A DNA stretch of 64,000 nucleotides from Bacteroidota bacterium (GCA_016718805.1 JADKCP010000003.1:372001-436000); one strand, 5' to 3'. Shown: positions 44,181 to 53,123, numbered from the stretch's first letter. Notes: a model not told the origin generated them from the letters alone. Program-made: numbers and translations.

Positions 44181-44636
44181 TTATTTTATCAATTTAAAAC
44201 TTGAAATACCTTCTTCAATTACTTCTTCAACAAGCTGAAATCCGGCTGCGATGAATGCTTTATACGATGCTAAATTATCTTTTTTAATGTAGGCATAAAT
44301 GCGGTTAGTCGGATTCAAAGTTAAATATTCTGAGCAAGCCATTTGTAACATTTTTACTGCATAGCCTTTTCCGCGTTGATTTGCATCAGTTGAAATTCCA
44401 ATAACCGCATGGTTCATTTCAGTTTCGAATCGCACTTGCCCAATTTTTTGATTTTGTTCGTTCTCAAAAAGTAGCATCAAAGTTTCAGTTGCTTGAATTT
44501 TTTTTGTAAACCATCGGGAATGATTTTCAAACGAAATTGGATTTGATTGATAGGAATTTTTACGAACTTCTTCATCGTTAGCCCATTCAAAATAAAGCTG
44601 AAGGTCGTCGAGTGTTGCTTTTCTATAATGTAGCAT
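44181..44636 (-). CDS. pseH: PseH-like GNAT acetyltransferase of nonulosonate synthesis
   Basis: 151 residues of the GNAT fold. LQLYFEWANDEEVRKNSY at the start is the substrate-binding region usual for PseH-type enzymes (WAND..VR..S). The acetyl-CoA loop is TDANQRGKGYAVKML, and KDNLASYKAFIAAGF closes the domain. PseH acetylates the 4-amino group of the UDP-sugar that PseC makes. Since no pseC gene is present here, the 4-amino substrate must come from an aminotransferase elsewhere. The start overlaps the pseG end by 14 bp. Confidence 0.85.
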   Translation of the reverse strand: MLHYRKATLDDLQLYFEWANDEEVRKNSYQSNPISFENHSRWFTKKIQATETLMLLFENEQNQKIGQVRFETEMNHAVIGISTDANQRGKGYAVKMLQMACSEYLTLNPTNRIYAYIKKDNLASYKAFIAAGFQLVEEVIEEGISSFKLIK

Positions 44637-45660
44637 GTTGCAGGTTAGTAAAAAGGTTCATCAAGCGCTCATGCGACTTGCCATCGATTAGTTTTTTTTG
44701 AGCATTCAACAAGTTAGTTGCTAAAGCCGGTTGTGTTATATACTCCGATAAAACAGCACTAATTTGAGCTTCGGTAACCATAGTTAAATCACCCAGGTTA
44801 TACATGCATTCCTGTTGAGTAAGTCCGTTCAAAATTTCAAGTTGATTGTCGGCTGTATAACCTCCAATTATTGGAATTCCAACAGCACATGCTTCAATGG
44901 CCGTAGTACTGGCAGGACAAATTAATAAATCGTTTGCCACTAATTCTTCACACAATTGTTTTGCAGATAGATTGCTTTTTAGTGTAAATTTTTTGCTTTG
45001 AGAGGAAGTAACATAGGCTTCAATTTTTTCAAAATGTACATTTACTTTACCAAGGAGCAAACAAACTTCCTTTATTGAGTCAATGTTTTCGAGCACCTTA
45101 ATAAATTTTAAGCTTACATTGTGTACATCAGCTCCACCCATGCTCAGCATTACTTTGGATATCGACTGTATGCTTCGATTGGAACTATGTTGAATAAATT
45201 CGTGTCGCAACAAGGCATACGATAATCCCAAACATAGTTGGGTATAAGGTTCTACATCGTATTGCAACTGATTTGCCAATGGTGCATGATTAATTACCAC
45301 ATCGGCAACCTGGTGAAAGCTGTTTAAATCGTCGATATACACCAGTTTTTTACAAGCCTTTTTTAAGATGGTTTGATAAGTGGTAGTAAAGTTATATCCA
45401 TCCAAAACTACAATGCAGTCTTTGCTTATATAATTACTACATAGGTACTGCGCCTCCTTTTGAAAGTTTGTTTCTTCCGGAAGTGATACTACTTGATTGC
45501 AATAGGGTTGTAGCAAGTCATTTACGTATGGAGTTAAATTTTGAACAGTAAATGTGATTTCAAAATTATTTTTCAGCGCATCGGCCACAGCCAGCAAACG
45601 CAGTAAATGTCCAAGACCAATTGAACTATTACCATCTGCTCTGAAAAACAATTTTTGCAT
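44623..45660 (-). CDS. pseG: UDP-2,4-diacetamido-2,4,6-trideoxy-altropyranose hydrolase
   Basis: 345 residues from the ATG at 45660, chosen because the protein then begins with the family start MQKLFFRADGNSSIGLGHLLR; the longer frame to 45768 only reads into the upstream gene. The GT-B-like fold is seen from VLDGYNFTTTY, the SMGGADVHN segment and the CPASTTAIEACAVGIPIIG nucleotide-binding region. PseG removes UDP with inversion, giving the free sugar for PseI. The start lies 32 bp inside the pseF gene and the end overlaps pseH by 14 bp, so these genes are translated together. Confidence 0.85.
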   Translation of the reverse strand: MQKLFFRADGNSSIGLGHLLRLLAVADALKNNFEITFTVQNLTPYVNDLLQPYCNQVVSLPEETNFQKEAQYLCSNYISKDCIVVLDGYNFTTTYQTILKKACKKLVYIDDLNSFHQVADVVINHAPLANQLQYDVEPYTQLCLGLSYALLRHEFIQHSSNRSIQSISKVMLSMGGADVHNVSLKFIKVLENIDSIKEVCLLLGKVNVHFEKIEAYVTSSQSKKFTLKSNLSAKQLCEELVANDLLICPASTTAIEACAVGIPIIGGYTADNQLEILNGLTQQECMYNLGDLTMVTEAQISAVLSEYITQPALATNLLNAQKKLIDGKSHERLMNLFTNLQHATL

Positions 45661-46393
45661 TATACTTTTTTTGCTCGATGTGTTGATTAATTGCAACGAG
45701 TTCGGGATGTTGTTGCAGCAGTTCACAAATTTCAGGAGCTGATTTTGTAGCAGCGTGGTGTTGTTCAATTAGTATTTTAATGAGTTCAAAATCTTCGGGA
45801 GTATCAACCGTTATGCGAAGATGGCTGTAATCTAAGGTTGACTTGTAATGTTTTAAGGTAAATTTATTTTGATGATTTTGATAAAAATAGGGAGTTACAT
45901 GTTCTTTTTGAGCATCGCTCGTTGCTTTTTCGTAAGCTTCTTTTAACATGTCGAAACTAAAAATTTCAAAATCAAAACCACGTGGAAATGTGCGTTCAGT
46001 GCAATTGGAATAATAGAGCGAAGTAGAATTGAAAGCCAGGTATTTTTCAATCGCATCTTTAATCAAAAATCCATCAATTAAAGGGCAATCGGAGGTTACT
46101 CTAACAATTACTTCTAACTTAAATTGCAAGGCACATTCGTAAAAACGGCTAAGCACATTTTGCTCATCGCCCCTTGAATAAGCTTTTTGCTGTTGCATGC
46201 AAAATTCAGCAATACAATCATCGCTTTTATTGGTAGTAGTTGCAAGGTAAATTGGAAATCCACTTTGTTGCAAACGATTTAAATGAATTTGCAACAAGCT
46301 TTTATTTCCCACAGATTTAAGAATTTTTCCCGGCAAACGGGTGCTGCTCATTCGCGCTTGCGATATAATTCCAATCCTGGGTGTTGGTTGCAT
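45629..46393 (-). CDS. pseF: SpsF-type cytidylyltransferase (CMP-nonulosonate synthetase role)
   Basis: 254 residues. The nucleotide-binding start GIISQARMSSTRLPGKIL is of the SpsF/glycosyltransferase-A form (QARMxSTRLPGK), not the PARGGSKR form of the Campylobacter PseF. Further SpsF features are RVTSDCPLIDG and RGFDFEIFS and the LRITVDTPEDFELI end. In nonulosonate clusters such proteins activate the sugar acid with CTP, so the role of CMP-pseudaminic acid synthetase is assigned from context. The gene starts 3 bp after the pseB stop, in the place where pseC would be expected. Confidence 0.75.
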   Translation of the reverse strand: MQPTPRIGIISQARMSSTRLPGKILKSVGNKSLLQIHLNRLQQSGFPIYLATTTNKSDDCIAEFCMQQQKAYSRGDEQNVLSRFYECALQFKLEVIVRVTSDCPLIDGFLIKDAIEKYLAFNSTSLYYSNCTERTFPRGFDFEIFSFDMLKEAYEKATSDAQKEHVTPYFYQNHQNKFTLKHYKSTLDYSHLRITVDTPEDFELIKILIEQHHAATKSAPEICELLQQHPELVAINQHIEQKKYNAKIVFQSRW

Positions 46394-46396
46394 GAA

Positions 46397-47413
46397 TTAT
46401 ACAGTAAAGTTAGGATCAACGTTTTCACGAATCGATTGGCGAAGTTGCTCCACATTTAGCCATTCGGTGTTGGTTCCTGAATTATACTTAAATCCCATTT
46501 CAACTCTTTTTCCTTTTAGTTTTTGAATCATTTCTTCAACATCCCATTGCGGAGTAGAAGGGGTAATCACATAGTATTTCGAAAACTCAAGCGTAACCAG
46601 GGAATCGGTTTCGGTTATCATTTCTTCGTGAATTTTTTCGCCCGGACGTATTCCTACTAATTTTTGCTCACAGTCGGGACCAACCGCTGTTGCTAAATCG
46701 GTTATTTTAAACGAAGGAATTTTAGGTACAAAAATTTCGCCACCCCAAGCGTGTTCTAACGCATATAACACCATATCTACTCCTTCTTCGAGCGTGATGT
46801 TAAAGCGAGTCATGTCGTTATGTGTGATGGGAAGTACTTTACTTTTGCGTTTTTCAAGAAAAAAGGGAACTACAGAACCGCGGCTACCTATAACGTTTCC
46901 ATAGCGCACAACCGAAAAATTAATATCGTGAAATCCTTTCATATTATTTGCTGCCACAAATAATTTATCAGAGCATAATTTTGTTGCGCCATATAAATTT
47001 ATTGGAGCTGCTGCTTTATCTGTACTAAGCGCTACAACTTTTTTAACCCCACAGTCAATGGCAGCATTAATAATATTTTCGGCACCTAAGATGTTGGTTT
47101 TTATACATTCCATAGGATTGTATTCAGCGGCTGGTACTTGTTTTAATGCTGCAGCATGAATTACAATATCTACTCCTTCAAAGGCACGCATAAGGCGCTC
47201 TTTATCGCGCACATCACCAATAAAATAGCGCACACAATCGTATTTTTCTTTAGAGAAGGCCTGTGCCATTTCAAATTGTTTCAACTCATCGCGTGAGTAT
47301 ATGATGAGTCGTTTTACCTTGGGATATTTTTCAAGTATAGTTTTTACAAATGTTTTTCCAAATGAGCCGGTACCACCGGTAACCAAAATTGATTTATTAT
47401 TTAAATCGAGCAT
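46397..47413 (-). CDS. pseB: UDP-N-acetylglucosamine 4,6-dehydratase (inverting), PseB type
   Basis: 338 residues of the extended short-chain dehydrogenase family. Cofactor site TGGTGSFGKT near the start; HAAALKQVPAAEYNPMECIKTN in the middle; catalytic region STDKAAAPINLYGATKLCSDKLF with the Asp-Lys pair and the Tyr-x3-Lys. The RYGNVIGSRGSVVPFF segment fits the 5-inverting dehydratases. The enzyme makes the 4-keto-6-deoxy-L-altro sugar, the first step of pseudaminic acid synthesis. An exact -7 box lies 18 bases upstream of the start, so it heads the pse operon. Confidence 0.9.
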   Translation of the reverse strand: MLDLNNKSILVTGGTGSFGKTFVKTILEKYPKVKRLIIYSRDELKQFEMAQAFSKEKYDCVRYFIGDVRDKERLMRAFEGVDIVIHAAALKQVPAAEYNPMECIKTNILGAENIINAAIDCGVKKVVALSTDKAAAPINLYGATKLCSDKLFVAANNMKGFHDINFSVVRYGNVIGSRGSVVPFFLEKRKSKVLPITHNDMTRFNITLEEGVDMVLYALEHAWGGEIFVPKIPSFKITDLATAVGPDCEQKLVGIRPGEKIHEEMITETDSLVTLEFSKYYVITPSTPQWDVEEMIQKLKGKRVEMGFKYNSGTNTEWLNVEQLRQSIRENVDPNFTV

Positions 47414-47430
47414 AGTTTTTATTTATTGAG

Positions 47431-47438
47431 CAAAGATA
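47431..47438 (-). promoter_or_regulatory. -7 box of the pse operon
   Basis: Read on the minus strand this is TATCTTTG, an exact TAnnTTTG match, 18 bases before the pseB start. The -33 TTG is not seen. The position in the only sizeable gap between the glycosyltransferase genes and pseB supports an own start of transcription for the pse genes. Confidence 0.5.
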
Positions 47439-47487
47439 AATGTTTGAAGAATAGTTTGTTTATTGTTCATCGAATTTTAGCTAACCC

Positions 47488-49245
47488 TTAATGCTTTTCG
47501 TAATGCCACACTGTAACCGGGAATTCACCACTAAAAACTTTTTCGCGAGAAAATGCTGATTCAATTCGTTGTTGCGTGGGTTTATCGTTTATAAACAAAC
47601 TTTTACCCGCAAAACTTTCATAGGTGGTAATCACATACAAATCAACCGGAAGCTTCATAAATGAATCGAGTTCTGCAACCTGATTAAGTGCGATAATGCT
47701 TTGGTCGTAAAATTTAATTTCTGTTTTTCCTAATGAGTTTGCTGCAACTAGTTTAGGTATTGTACTCGGTTTATTTTGAACATAATTCACTGCGCCTTTA
47801 TAGTCTTGAATCTTTTGATAACTCAAGGTATAGCCACTAATATTAATTGCGCAAAACCCAACAAACAAACTAACAGCAACTACTTTTAAGAAAGCTTTAG
47901 AAGATTGCCAGCTTTCGGCAATTACCAATGAAAACAAAAACAACAACAAGGGAATTTCACAAATTAAATAACGAGGAAAAAAGCCCGGTCCTGAAGGAAC
48001 AAAAGCTGTTATAATAAATAACCATATGGCCATACCAATAACTAGCATTAGTGTATTGCTTTTTTTTACCAGTCCCCAAATGCCAACGATAAAAAGTAAT
48101 ATCAAAACACTGCTTAGCAACTTTAATTCAGAGTAGGCAAGCATATAATGCAGCGCATCGAGTACTTGTTTAAAATAGTCGAATAACGATTTAGTGCTGT
48201 TTGCGGTATCTAAAATATTCATAAAAATTACCGGCAATTGAGGAAGATACAAGAACAATATTCCTATCATGGAGGCAATGAAAGCATGAAAGTAAATAGC
48301 TAAAAATTGACCTGAAAAAGTGAATGTCGAATTTTTAGATATACGGGTAGCATATAAATGAAATCCAATAACAACAAGGTGTTGAGCAATGAGTAAATAT
48401 ACAGAATATAAGTGTGTATACACAAAACACACATTCACGAAAGCATACCAGAAAGCAATTTTTGAAGTAGGAGATTGTAACAGTTTAATGAGTAAATAGC
48501 AACTGAGCATGCACATAAAAACAAGCATCACATAGCCCCGCATTTGAAACGAATAGTAAATGTGGTAAGAGTGTATGGTTAAGAAAAATGCAGCAATAAA
48601 AGCGGCTAATCGATTTGCTGAAAGTTGTAAGGTAAAATAATAGATGAAAGCGATTCCTACTAAAGCAAATAACAAAATGGGTAAACGCAAAATAATTTCA
48701 CTTGTACCTGCAAACTTTACAAATACTCCCACCAGCAATTGCATCAAGGGTTGCGAGCCCATTGAACTTTTGGGTAAAATAGTACTTAAAAATCCATCTT
48801 TTATAAATGTGTTGTAAACGCCTATTTCATCTTGCCATAAACTTTGGCTCATCGGAAACGCTCTTAATAGCAATGCTACTACGAGTAAGCCGGATATGCT
48901 GATCCAATCTTTTTTTTCCAGTGAAAGACCTTTGTTTATTTCCGGTGAATGTGTGTAAGTTGAAGCAGAAGAAATAAACCATTTCCAAAAACTGAAATAG
49001 GTAAATAGGAGCACACCTAATGCAATAACGAGGAATCCAAGTTTATGGAAACCCGTATCTATTTTCACTTTGTTGCCACCCGAACCATATTTTTGTTGCA
49101 ATAAATTACTTACAAAATCAAGTAGTTTGTCGTATAAGCCTTCAGGCATACGCAAATACAAAAGCAATCCACTAAGTATAACTAGGCCAATTAATGCGAA
49201 AAACCACTTACTAAAAATTGCGTAGATTAATTTTGAAAGTTTCAT
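47488..49245 (-). CDS. GT39-family (ArnT/PMT-like) membrane glycosyltransferase
   Basis: 585 residues with about eleven hydrophobic helices and a short soluble C-terminal part. The first periplasmic loop holds QSLWQDEIGVYNTF with the conserved acidic pair (DE) of the GT-C family 39, and MGSQPLMQLLVGVFVKFAGTSEIILRLPILLFAL is the following family segment. Such enzymes use polyprenyl-phosphate sugars to glycosylate lipids or proteins at the outer face of the inner membrane. An unusual feature is an N-terminal extension of about 100 residues with two membrane helices before the family domain. It overlaps the FkbM gene by 4 bp. Confidence 0.8.
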   Translation of the reverse strand: MKLSKLIYAIFSKWFFALIGLVILSGLLLYLRMPEGLYDKLLDFVSNLLQQKYGSGGNKVKIDTGFHKLGFLVIALGVLLFTYFSFWKWFISSASTYTHSPEINKGLSLEKKDWISISGLLVVALLLRAFPMSQSLWQDEIGVYNTFIKDGFLSTILPKSSMGSQPLMQLLVGVFVKFAGTSEIILRLPILLFALVGIAFIYYFTLQLSANRLAAFIAAFFLTIHSYHIYYSFQMRGYVMLVFMCMLSCYLLIKLLQSPTSKIAFWYAFVNVCFVYTHLYSVYLLIAQHLVVIGFHLYATRISKNSTFTFSGQFLAIYFHAFIASMIGILFLYLPQLPVIFMNILDTANSTKSLFDYFKQVLDALHYMLAYSELKLLSSVLILLFIVGIWGLVKKSNTLMLVIGMAIWLFIITAFVPSGPGFFPRYLICEIPLLLFLFSLVIAESWQSSKAFLKVVAVSLFVGFCAINISGYTLSYQKIQDYKGAVNYVQNKPSTIPKLVAANSLGKTEIKFYDQSIIALNQVAELDSFMKLPVDLYVITTYESFAGKSLFINDKPTQQRIESAFSREKVFSGEFPVTVWHYEKH

Positions 49246-49991
49246 TTTAATCCGGATGGAATTTCTTTAGCAATAATTACATTTTCAAAAGCATCATCTG
49301 CATACTGTGCGTATTTTGAAGTAGCAGCGGTTGAAATTTTGTTGAGCGAATAATCAAAAACAAAAAAACCTAAGCTATGCAAAAAGTCGAAAATGGTTTT
49401 TATTTCAACACCAAAATCGCGCAAAGCAGAAGGACAAATTTCCATAAAAATAATTACTTCCGGATTGGCTTTTAAGGTTTCTGTCATGCCAGTCAATGCA
49501 GGAAATTCAGCTCCTTGAATATCAATTTTAATGATGTTAACCTTGTATTTATTTTGTACATAATCATCAATGGAAGTTGCTGGTACTTCATAGGATGTTG
49601 AATAGGTATCAACCGGATAAGTGCGATGATCTACGTTTAAACGATGCGAAGTGTAAATTTTTAAGGGTTTGTTTGAATCGCTAACTGCCACATGATTGAT
49701 GCTTACATTCGACAAGTTGGAAGTTACTTTTTTTAGATTTTTAAAATTAGTAACATCGGGTTCAAAGCTATGAACAGTGCCGGTTTTTCCACATAATCGC
49801 GAAAAGTAGCTGCTGTATAAACCAATATTGGCGCCTATGTCAAGGATAACATCCCCTGGCTTAATAATTTTTTTAAACAGCTCCATTTCTTTTTTATCAG
49901 ATATTTTTTTGTAAAAAGAATACAGGATAAAATAGAGTGGAAAACTAGTTCGGTAAACAAACTCTCCAAATGAGAATAACTTTTTCGACAT
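49242..49991 (-). CDS. FkbM-family SAM-dependent methyltransferase
   Basis: 249 residues. The S-adenosylmethionine site is VILDIGANIGLYSSYFSRL at about 49-67, with VHSFEPD after it, and the FkbM signature IIKIDIQGAEFPALTGM at about 154-170. FkbM-type enzymes methylate hydroxyl groups of sugars or polyketides; in a glycan locus a sugar O-methyltransferase is most likely. The N terminus (1-30) is aromatic and partly hydrophobic. It is coupled to the GT39 gene by a 4-bp overlap and lies 8 bp after another methyltransferase gene. Confidence 0.8.
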   Translation of the reverse strand: MSKKLFSFGEFVYRTSFPLYFILYSFYKKISDKKEMELFKKIIKPGDVILDIGANIGLYSSYFSRLCGKTGTVHSFEPDVTNFKNLKKVTSNLSNVSINHVAVSDSNKPLKIYTSHRLNVDHRTYPVDTYSTSYEVPATSIDDYVQNKYKVNIIKIDIQGAEFPALTGMTETLKANPEVIIFMEICPSALRDFGVEIKTIFDFLHSLGFFVFDYSLNKISTAATSKYAQYADDAFENVIIAKEIPSGLK

Positions 49992-49999
49992 GAATACAA

Positions 50000-50743
50000 T
50001 TATCTGGTACTAATTTTTTCGACTTCAATAGTTTGAAACATACCTTGTTTTAAGCCACTCACAGTTTTTTCGATGAAACGAACCGGAGCAAATAAAAATT
50101 TAGGTAATAAATTCCAAGGTTTTACTCCGCCACTTAAAATATAAGCAACAGGTGTGTGTATTTTTAGTGAATTGATTTTAAGTTGAGGAAATTTATTTTC
50201 AAAAAGTGTTCTATCACGACCAAACAAAATCCAAGGCAATGCAATATTGGCATCGCTCATTCTTCCTTCTCCTTTAATAATCCATCCGGCTTTGTCGTCA
50301 AATGGTTCGTGATGAAATGTTTTCCAAATAAATTTTGCCCAGAGCGTATTAGCTGGTTCAACCATAATGATTTTTCCACCGGGAACCAAGCAACGCAATG
50401 CTTCCTTAAAAAATTCTTCAGGAGTTTTTACATGGTGCAATACATCAATCATTAAGATTGCTTTTAGGCTTTCATTTTCGAAAGGTAATTTTTCGGCAAA
50501 TACTACCAAATCACATCCTGAAATTGGCACTACGTCAGAAGTAATTGCATCCGGAACAACTTCTTTAATAAATCCTCCACCGCTTCCCAATTCCAATACT
50601 TTACCACCTTTAATTGCTGCTATGCTATTTTTAAAATGTAAATAGTATTCAGTATAAAGTTGATTGAGCGCATATTTTTTTCGAATTATGGCTGCATGAT
50701 TAAGGCTTGCTTGTGGATCGTCAATGCTGGTATCTTTCATCAA
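50000..50743 (-). CDS. Class I SAM-dependent methyltransferase
   Basis: 247 residues. VLELGSGGGFIKEVVPDAITSD (about 50-71) is the cofactor motif, followed by LPFENESLKAILMIDVLHHVKTPEEFFKEALRCLVPGGKIIMVEP, the usual motifs II and III of UbiE/type-11 methyltransferases. The C-terminal part, with WILFGRDRTLFENKFP, is of the kind seen in surface-glycan methyltransferases. The substrate is unknown. It is the third gene of a tightly spaced group (gaps of 8 bp on both sides). Confidence 0.75.
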   Translation of the reverse strand: MMKDTSIDDPQASLNHAAIIRKKYALNQLYTEYYLHFKNSIAAIKGGKVLELGSGGGFIKEVVPDAITSDVVPISGCDLVVFAEKLPFENESLKAILMIDVLHHVKTPEEFFKEALRCLVPGGKIIMVEPANTLWAKFIWKTFHHEPFDDKAGWIIKGEGRMSDANIALPWILFGRDRTLFENKFPQLKINSLKIHTPVAYILSGGVKPWNLLPKFLFAPVRFIEKTVSGLKQGMFQTIEVEKISTR

Positions 50744-50751
50744 ATTCCGAA

Positions 50752-51477
50752 TTATTTTTCAGCATAAATAATCACCGATCCTGCAATTTCACGCAACAAT
50801 GGAGTTTTTTCAACAATTGCTCCAATACCTTTTACCAATCCAATTAAAGGAGATGGCGTATAAGGATGAAGAAAATCGTAAGGAAAAATGTTGCAGTTTT
50901 TAAAGCCCAGTTTTTTTAATTGACTCGTAAGTTTCCAACGAACAATTGCAGTTTCATCGGGCGAATCGCCCAGCCACTTCTTAATGAAAGGAACATTTTT
51001 TTGCACCAATATTTGAGGATTCAACATATTGGGTTCGGCAAATACCAACTTACCTCCGGGCTTTAAAACACGCCACACTTCTTTTAATGCAATATCCATA
51101 TCGAGGTGATGCAAAATTGAACTTCCAAATACTATGTCAAAACTCGCATCTGCATATTTTAATTGATGCGCATCTGCTTCTTCTACCAAGCAATTGGGAA
51201 TATTTTTTTTTCTGGCTACAGCCAATAAATCTTCCGATAAATCAGTAGCTGTAATATGCGCTCCGCTTTTCGAAACTTTTTCGGTAAACAATCCTGTACC
51301 ACAGCCTATTTCAAGTACCTTACTCTGTGGGTTCATTCCGCCTAGCGATAAAAAATAGTTGGCTCTTCGCTCAGCGCGCAACTTTCCACCCGGACTCGAC
51401 CATCCCCACACATCTTCGGCATTGTCTTTTATTTTGTGATCGTGTTCGCGTTCTCTATCAATTCGTGTTGAAGACAT
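50752..51477 (-). CDS. Class I SAM-dependent methyltransferase
   Basis: 241 residues. The cofactor motif is VLEIGCGTGLFTEKVSKSG at about 54-72, followed by ASFDIVFGSSILHHLDMDIALKEVWRVLKPGGKLVFAEPN. The N terminus is charged (RIDREREHDHKIKDNAEDVWGW) and a WGWSSPGGKLRAERRANYF segment precedes the core, a pattern of methyltransferases in polysaccharide loci. It is not a close copy of its neighbour at 50000. The start is 23 bp after the fusion gene stop, so it belongs to the same operon. Confidence 0.75.
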   Translation of the reverse strand: MSSTRIDREREHDHKIKDNAEDVWGWSSPGGKLRAERRANYFLSLGGMNPQSKVLEIGCGTGLFTEKVSKSGAHITATDLSEDLLAVARKKNIPNCLVEEADAHQLKYADASFDIVFGSSILHHLDMDIALKEVWRVLKPGGKLVFAEPNMLNPQILVQKNVPFIKKWLGDSPDETAIVRWKLTSQLKKLGFKNCNIFPYDFLHPYTPSPLIGLVKGIGAIVEKTPLLREIAGSVIIYAEK

Positions 51478-51500
51478 CTGTATTTCTAGTACTTTGAAGA

Positions 51501-52928
51501 TTAATAAAATTTAAATCGCATTAACGCATACCATGACATTTTTAGCATGATCCATCCATTTTTTAAACGGTTTTTCATTTTGGTTTCACCGTATACACGC
51601 TCGTAATAGTGTACAGGTAAATCAATGTGCTTTAAATTCATTTTGGCAGCACCAAATATTAATTCGTAATCGCCCCAACGATCCTGCAATCCCCAACTTC
51701 CACGTAGTTTTTTTATGCGTTCGTAATCGCGTTTATACAACACTTTTGTACCGCACAAGGTATCTTTAATACTGGTATCGAGTATGTAGGAAAAAGCAAG
51801 GCTAAAAAATTTATTTCCAACCACATTAAAAAAGCGCATGGCCTCGTCGTGCATAGGATACACCAAACGTGAACCATTAATAAAATCGCCGCGGTTTTTA
51901 GTTATTGCTTCGTAAAAATAGGGCAACTCTTCAGGAATAACCGTTAAATCGGCGTCAAGAATCATCAATATTTCGCCCTTAGCTGCATCAAATCCCGTCC
52001 ACACATTTTCTGATTTACATATTCCCGGACCGGCCACCAAGCGAATATCTTTTTCAGGATATTGTTTAATTAACTCTTGCACTTTTTCAGGAGTTCCATC
52101 CGTCGATTTATCATCGCAAAAAATAATTTCGGTATGCGAACCCATTTGAGGTATACGTTTCACGGCATCTTCCACATTACCGGCTTCATTTTTACAGGGA
52201 ATAATAATCGAAACTGAAGGACTATGATTTTCTACTATATCCATCCGCGCAAGCGTAATGCGCAACATGGTAAAATGCCTGAAAAATGGCAATCGGGCTA
52301 CAAAGCGATTCATTAAATAGGATAGCACCGGGATGTTGTAGGGCACTAACACGATGCGACGATTTACAATTTTTTCGTAGCCGCTCAACACCAACATATT
52401 GTTTAAATCGCCTACCGAAATCCAATTGTGCAGGTTTTGAGGTATTTTTAGTTTTAAGCTCTCTGCCAGCTGTACCAATGGATTCCAAAGGTAATTGTAA
52501 TTTACAATGATTAATCGGGTATGCGGATGACAGCATTTGTAAACACTGTCGAACACGGCTTTAAGATCTACAATATCTTCAACCGATGAAAGCAACACAT
52601 AATCGAATTTTTCCTGTAATTGAATGTTTTCGGTAGTTTGTTGAATAAATGTAAGATTCGGATAAGTGGCTTTTGCTTGATCGATGGTTAGTTGACTATC
52701 GTCGATACCCACTCCATACTTTGGTTTCAAAGCATCCAATACAAAACCGTTGCTGCAGCGCACGTGCAACACTTTCGCATCTTCTTCAATAATAAATTTT
52801 AACGATTTAATTAGCTGACGGTAATAGTAAGGGTTTGCCTTAATCCACTTTTGCCGTTTGCTAGCTAGGACATCGTTTTTCGACTTTATTTTTGACCTTA
52901 ATTGGTCTAAAAAATGGTGTTCAATCAT
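51501..52928 (-). CDS. Fusion of a methyltransferase-like domain and a GT2 (dolichol-phosphate mannosyltransferase-like) glycosyltransferase
   Basis: 475 residues. Residues 35-220 are a class I methyltransferase-like domain (VLHVRCSNGFVLDALKPKYG, with an altered C-S-N-G in place of G-C-G-x-G, then FDYVLLSSVEDIVDLKAVFDSV). Residues 238-475 are a GT2 domain: SIIIPCKNEAGNVEDAV, IIFCDDKSTDGT, ILMILDADLTV and FINGSRLVYPMHDEAM, in the DPM1-like group that transfers a sugar from a nucleotide sugar to polyprenyl phosphate. No C-terminal membrane helices are evident. It is the first gene of the operon and would supply the lipid-linked sugar that the GT39 enzyme uses. Confidence 0.8.
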   Translation of the reverse strand: MIEHHFLDQLRSKIKSKNDVLASKRQKWIKANPYYYRQLIKSLKFIIEEDAKVLHVRCSNGFVLDALKPKYGVGIDDSQLTIDQAKATYPNLTFIQQTTENIQLQEKFDYVLLSSVEDIVDLKAVFDSVYKCCHPHTRLIIVNYNYLWNPLVQLAESLKLKIPQNLHNWISVGDLNNMLVLSGYEKIVNRRIVLVPYNIPVLSYLMNRFVARLPFFRHFTMLRITLARMDIVENHSPSVSIIIPCKNEAGNVEDAVKRIPQMGSHTEIIFCDDKSTDGTPEKVQELIKQYPEKDIRLVAGPGICKSENVWTGFDAAKGEILMILDADLTVIPEELPYFYEAITKNRGDFINGSRLVYPMHDEAMRFFNVVGNKFFSLAFSYILDTSIKDTLCGTKVLYKRDYERIKKLRGSWGLQDRWGDYELIFGAAKMNLKHIDLPVHYYERVYGETKMKNRLKNGWIMLKMSWYALMRFKFY

Positions 52929-53076
52929 AGTTTCAGCTTAGTGTTAGTCTAGTATGTATTGATTTTTTACTCCTGGAAGTACAAGCTTTGTTTTTCACGT
53001 TCGTATTCAAAAACAAATAAAGAAAAGAGCCTGTATATGAGCAAATTTAAATACTTCAATTCGATGAACGGGAACG

Positions 53077-53084
53077 CAAAACTA
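53077..53084 (-). promoter_or_regulatory. Possible -7 box of the minus-strand glycan operon
   Basis: On the minus strand this reads TAGTTTTG, an exact match to TAnnTTTG. The leader to the start at 52928 would be about 140 bases. No -33 TTG is found. Confidence 0.3.
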
Positions 53085-53097
53085 TTAATTTTATTTT

Positions 53098-53105
53098 TAA
53101 CTTTG
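53098..53105 (+). promoter_or_regulatory. -7 box of the large PKD protein gene
   Basis: TAACTTTG matches the consensus exactly and ends 18 bases before the ATG at 53124. Because it lies inside the longer frame, it supports the downstream start. Confidence 0.45.
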
Positions 53106-53123
53106 ACAGTCTTAGCCTTTATT

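Noticed and set aside
45661..45768. Longer N terminus of pseG
   Set aside because: The extra 36 residues are a read of pseF in another frame and lack family similarity; the ATG at 45660 gives the family start.
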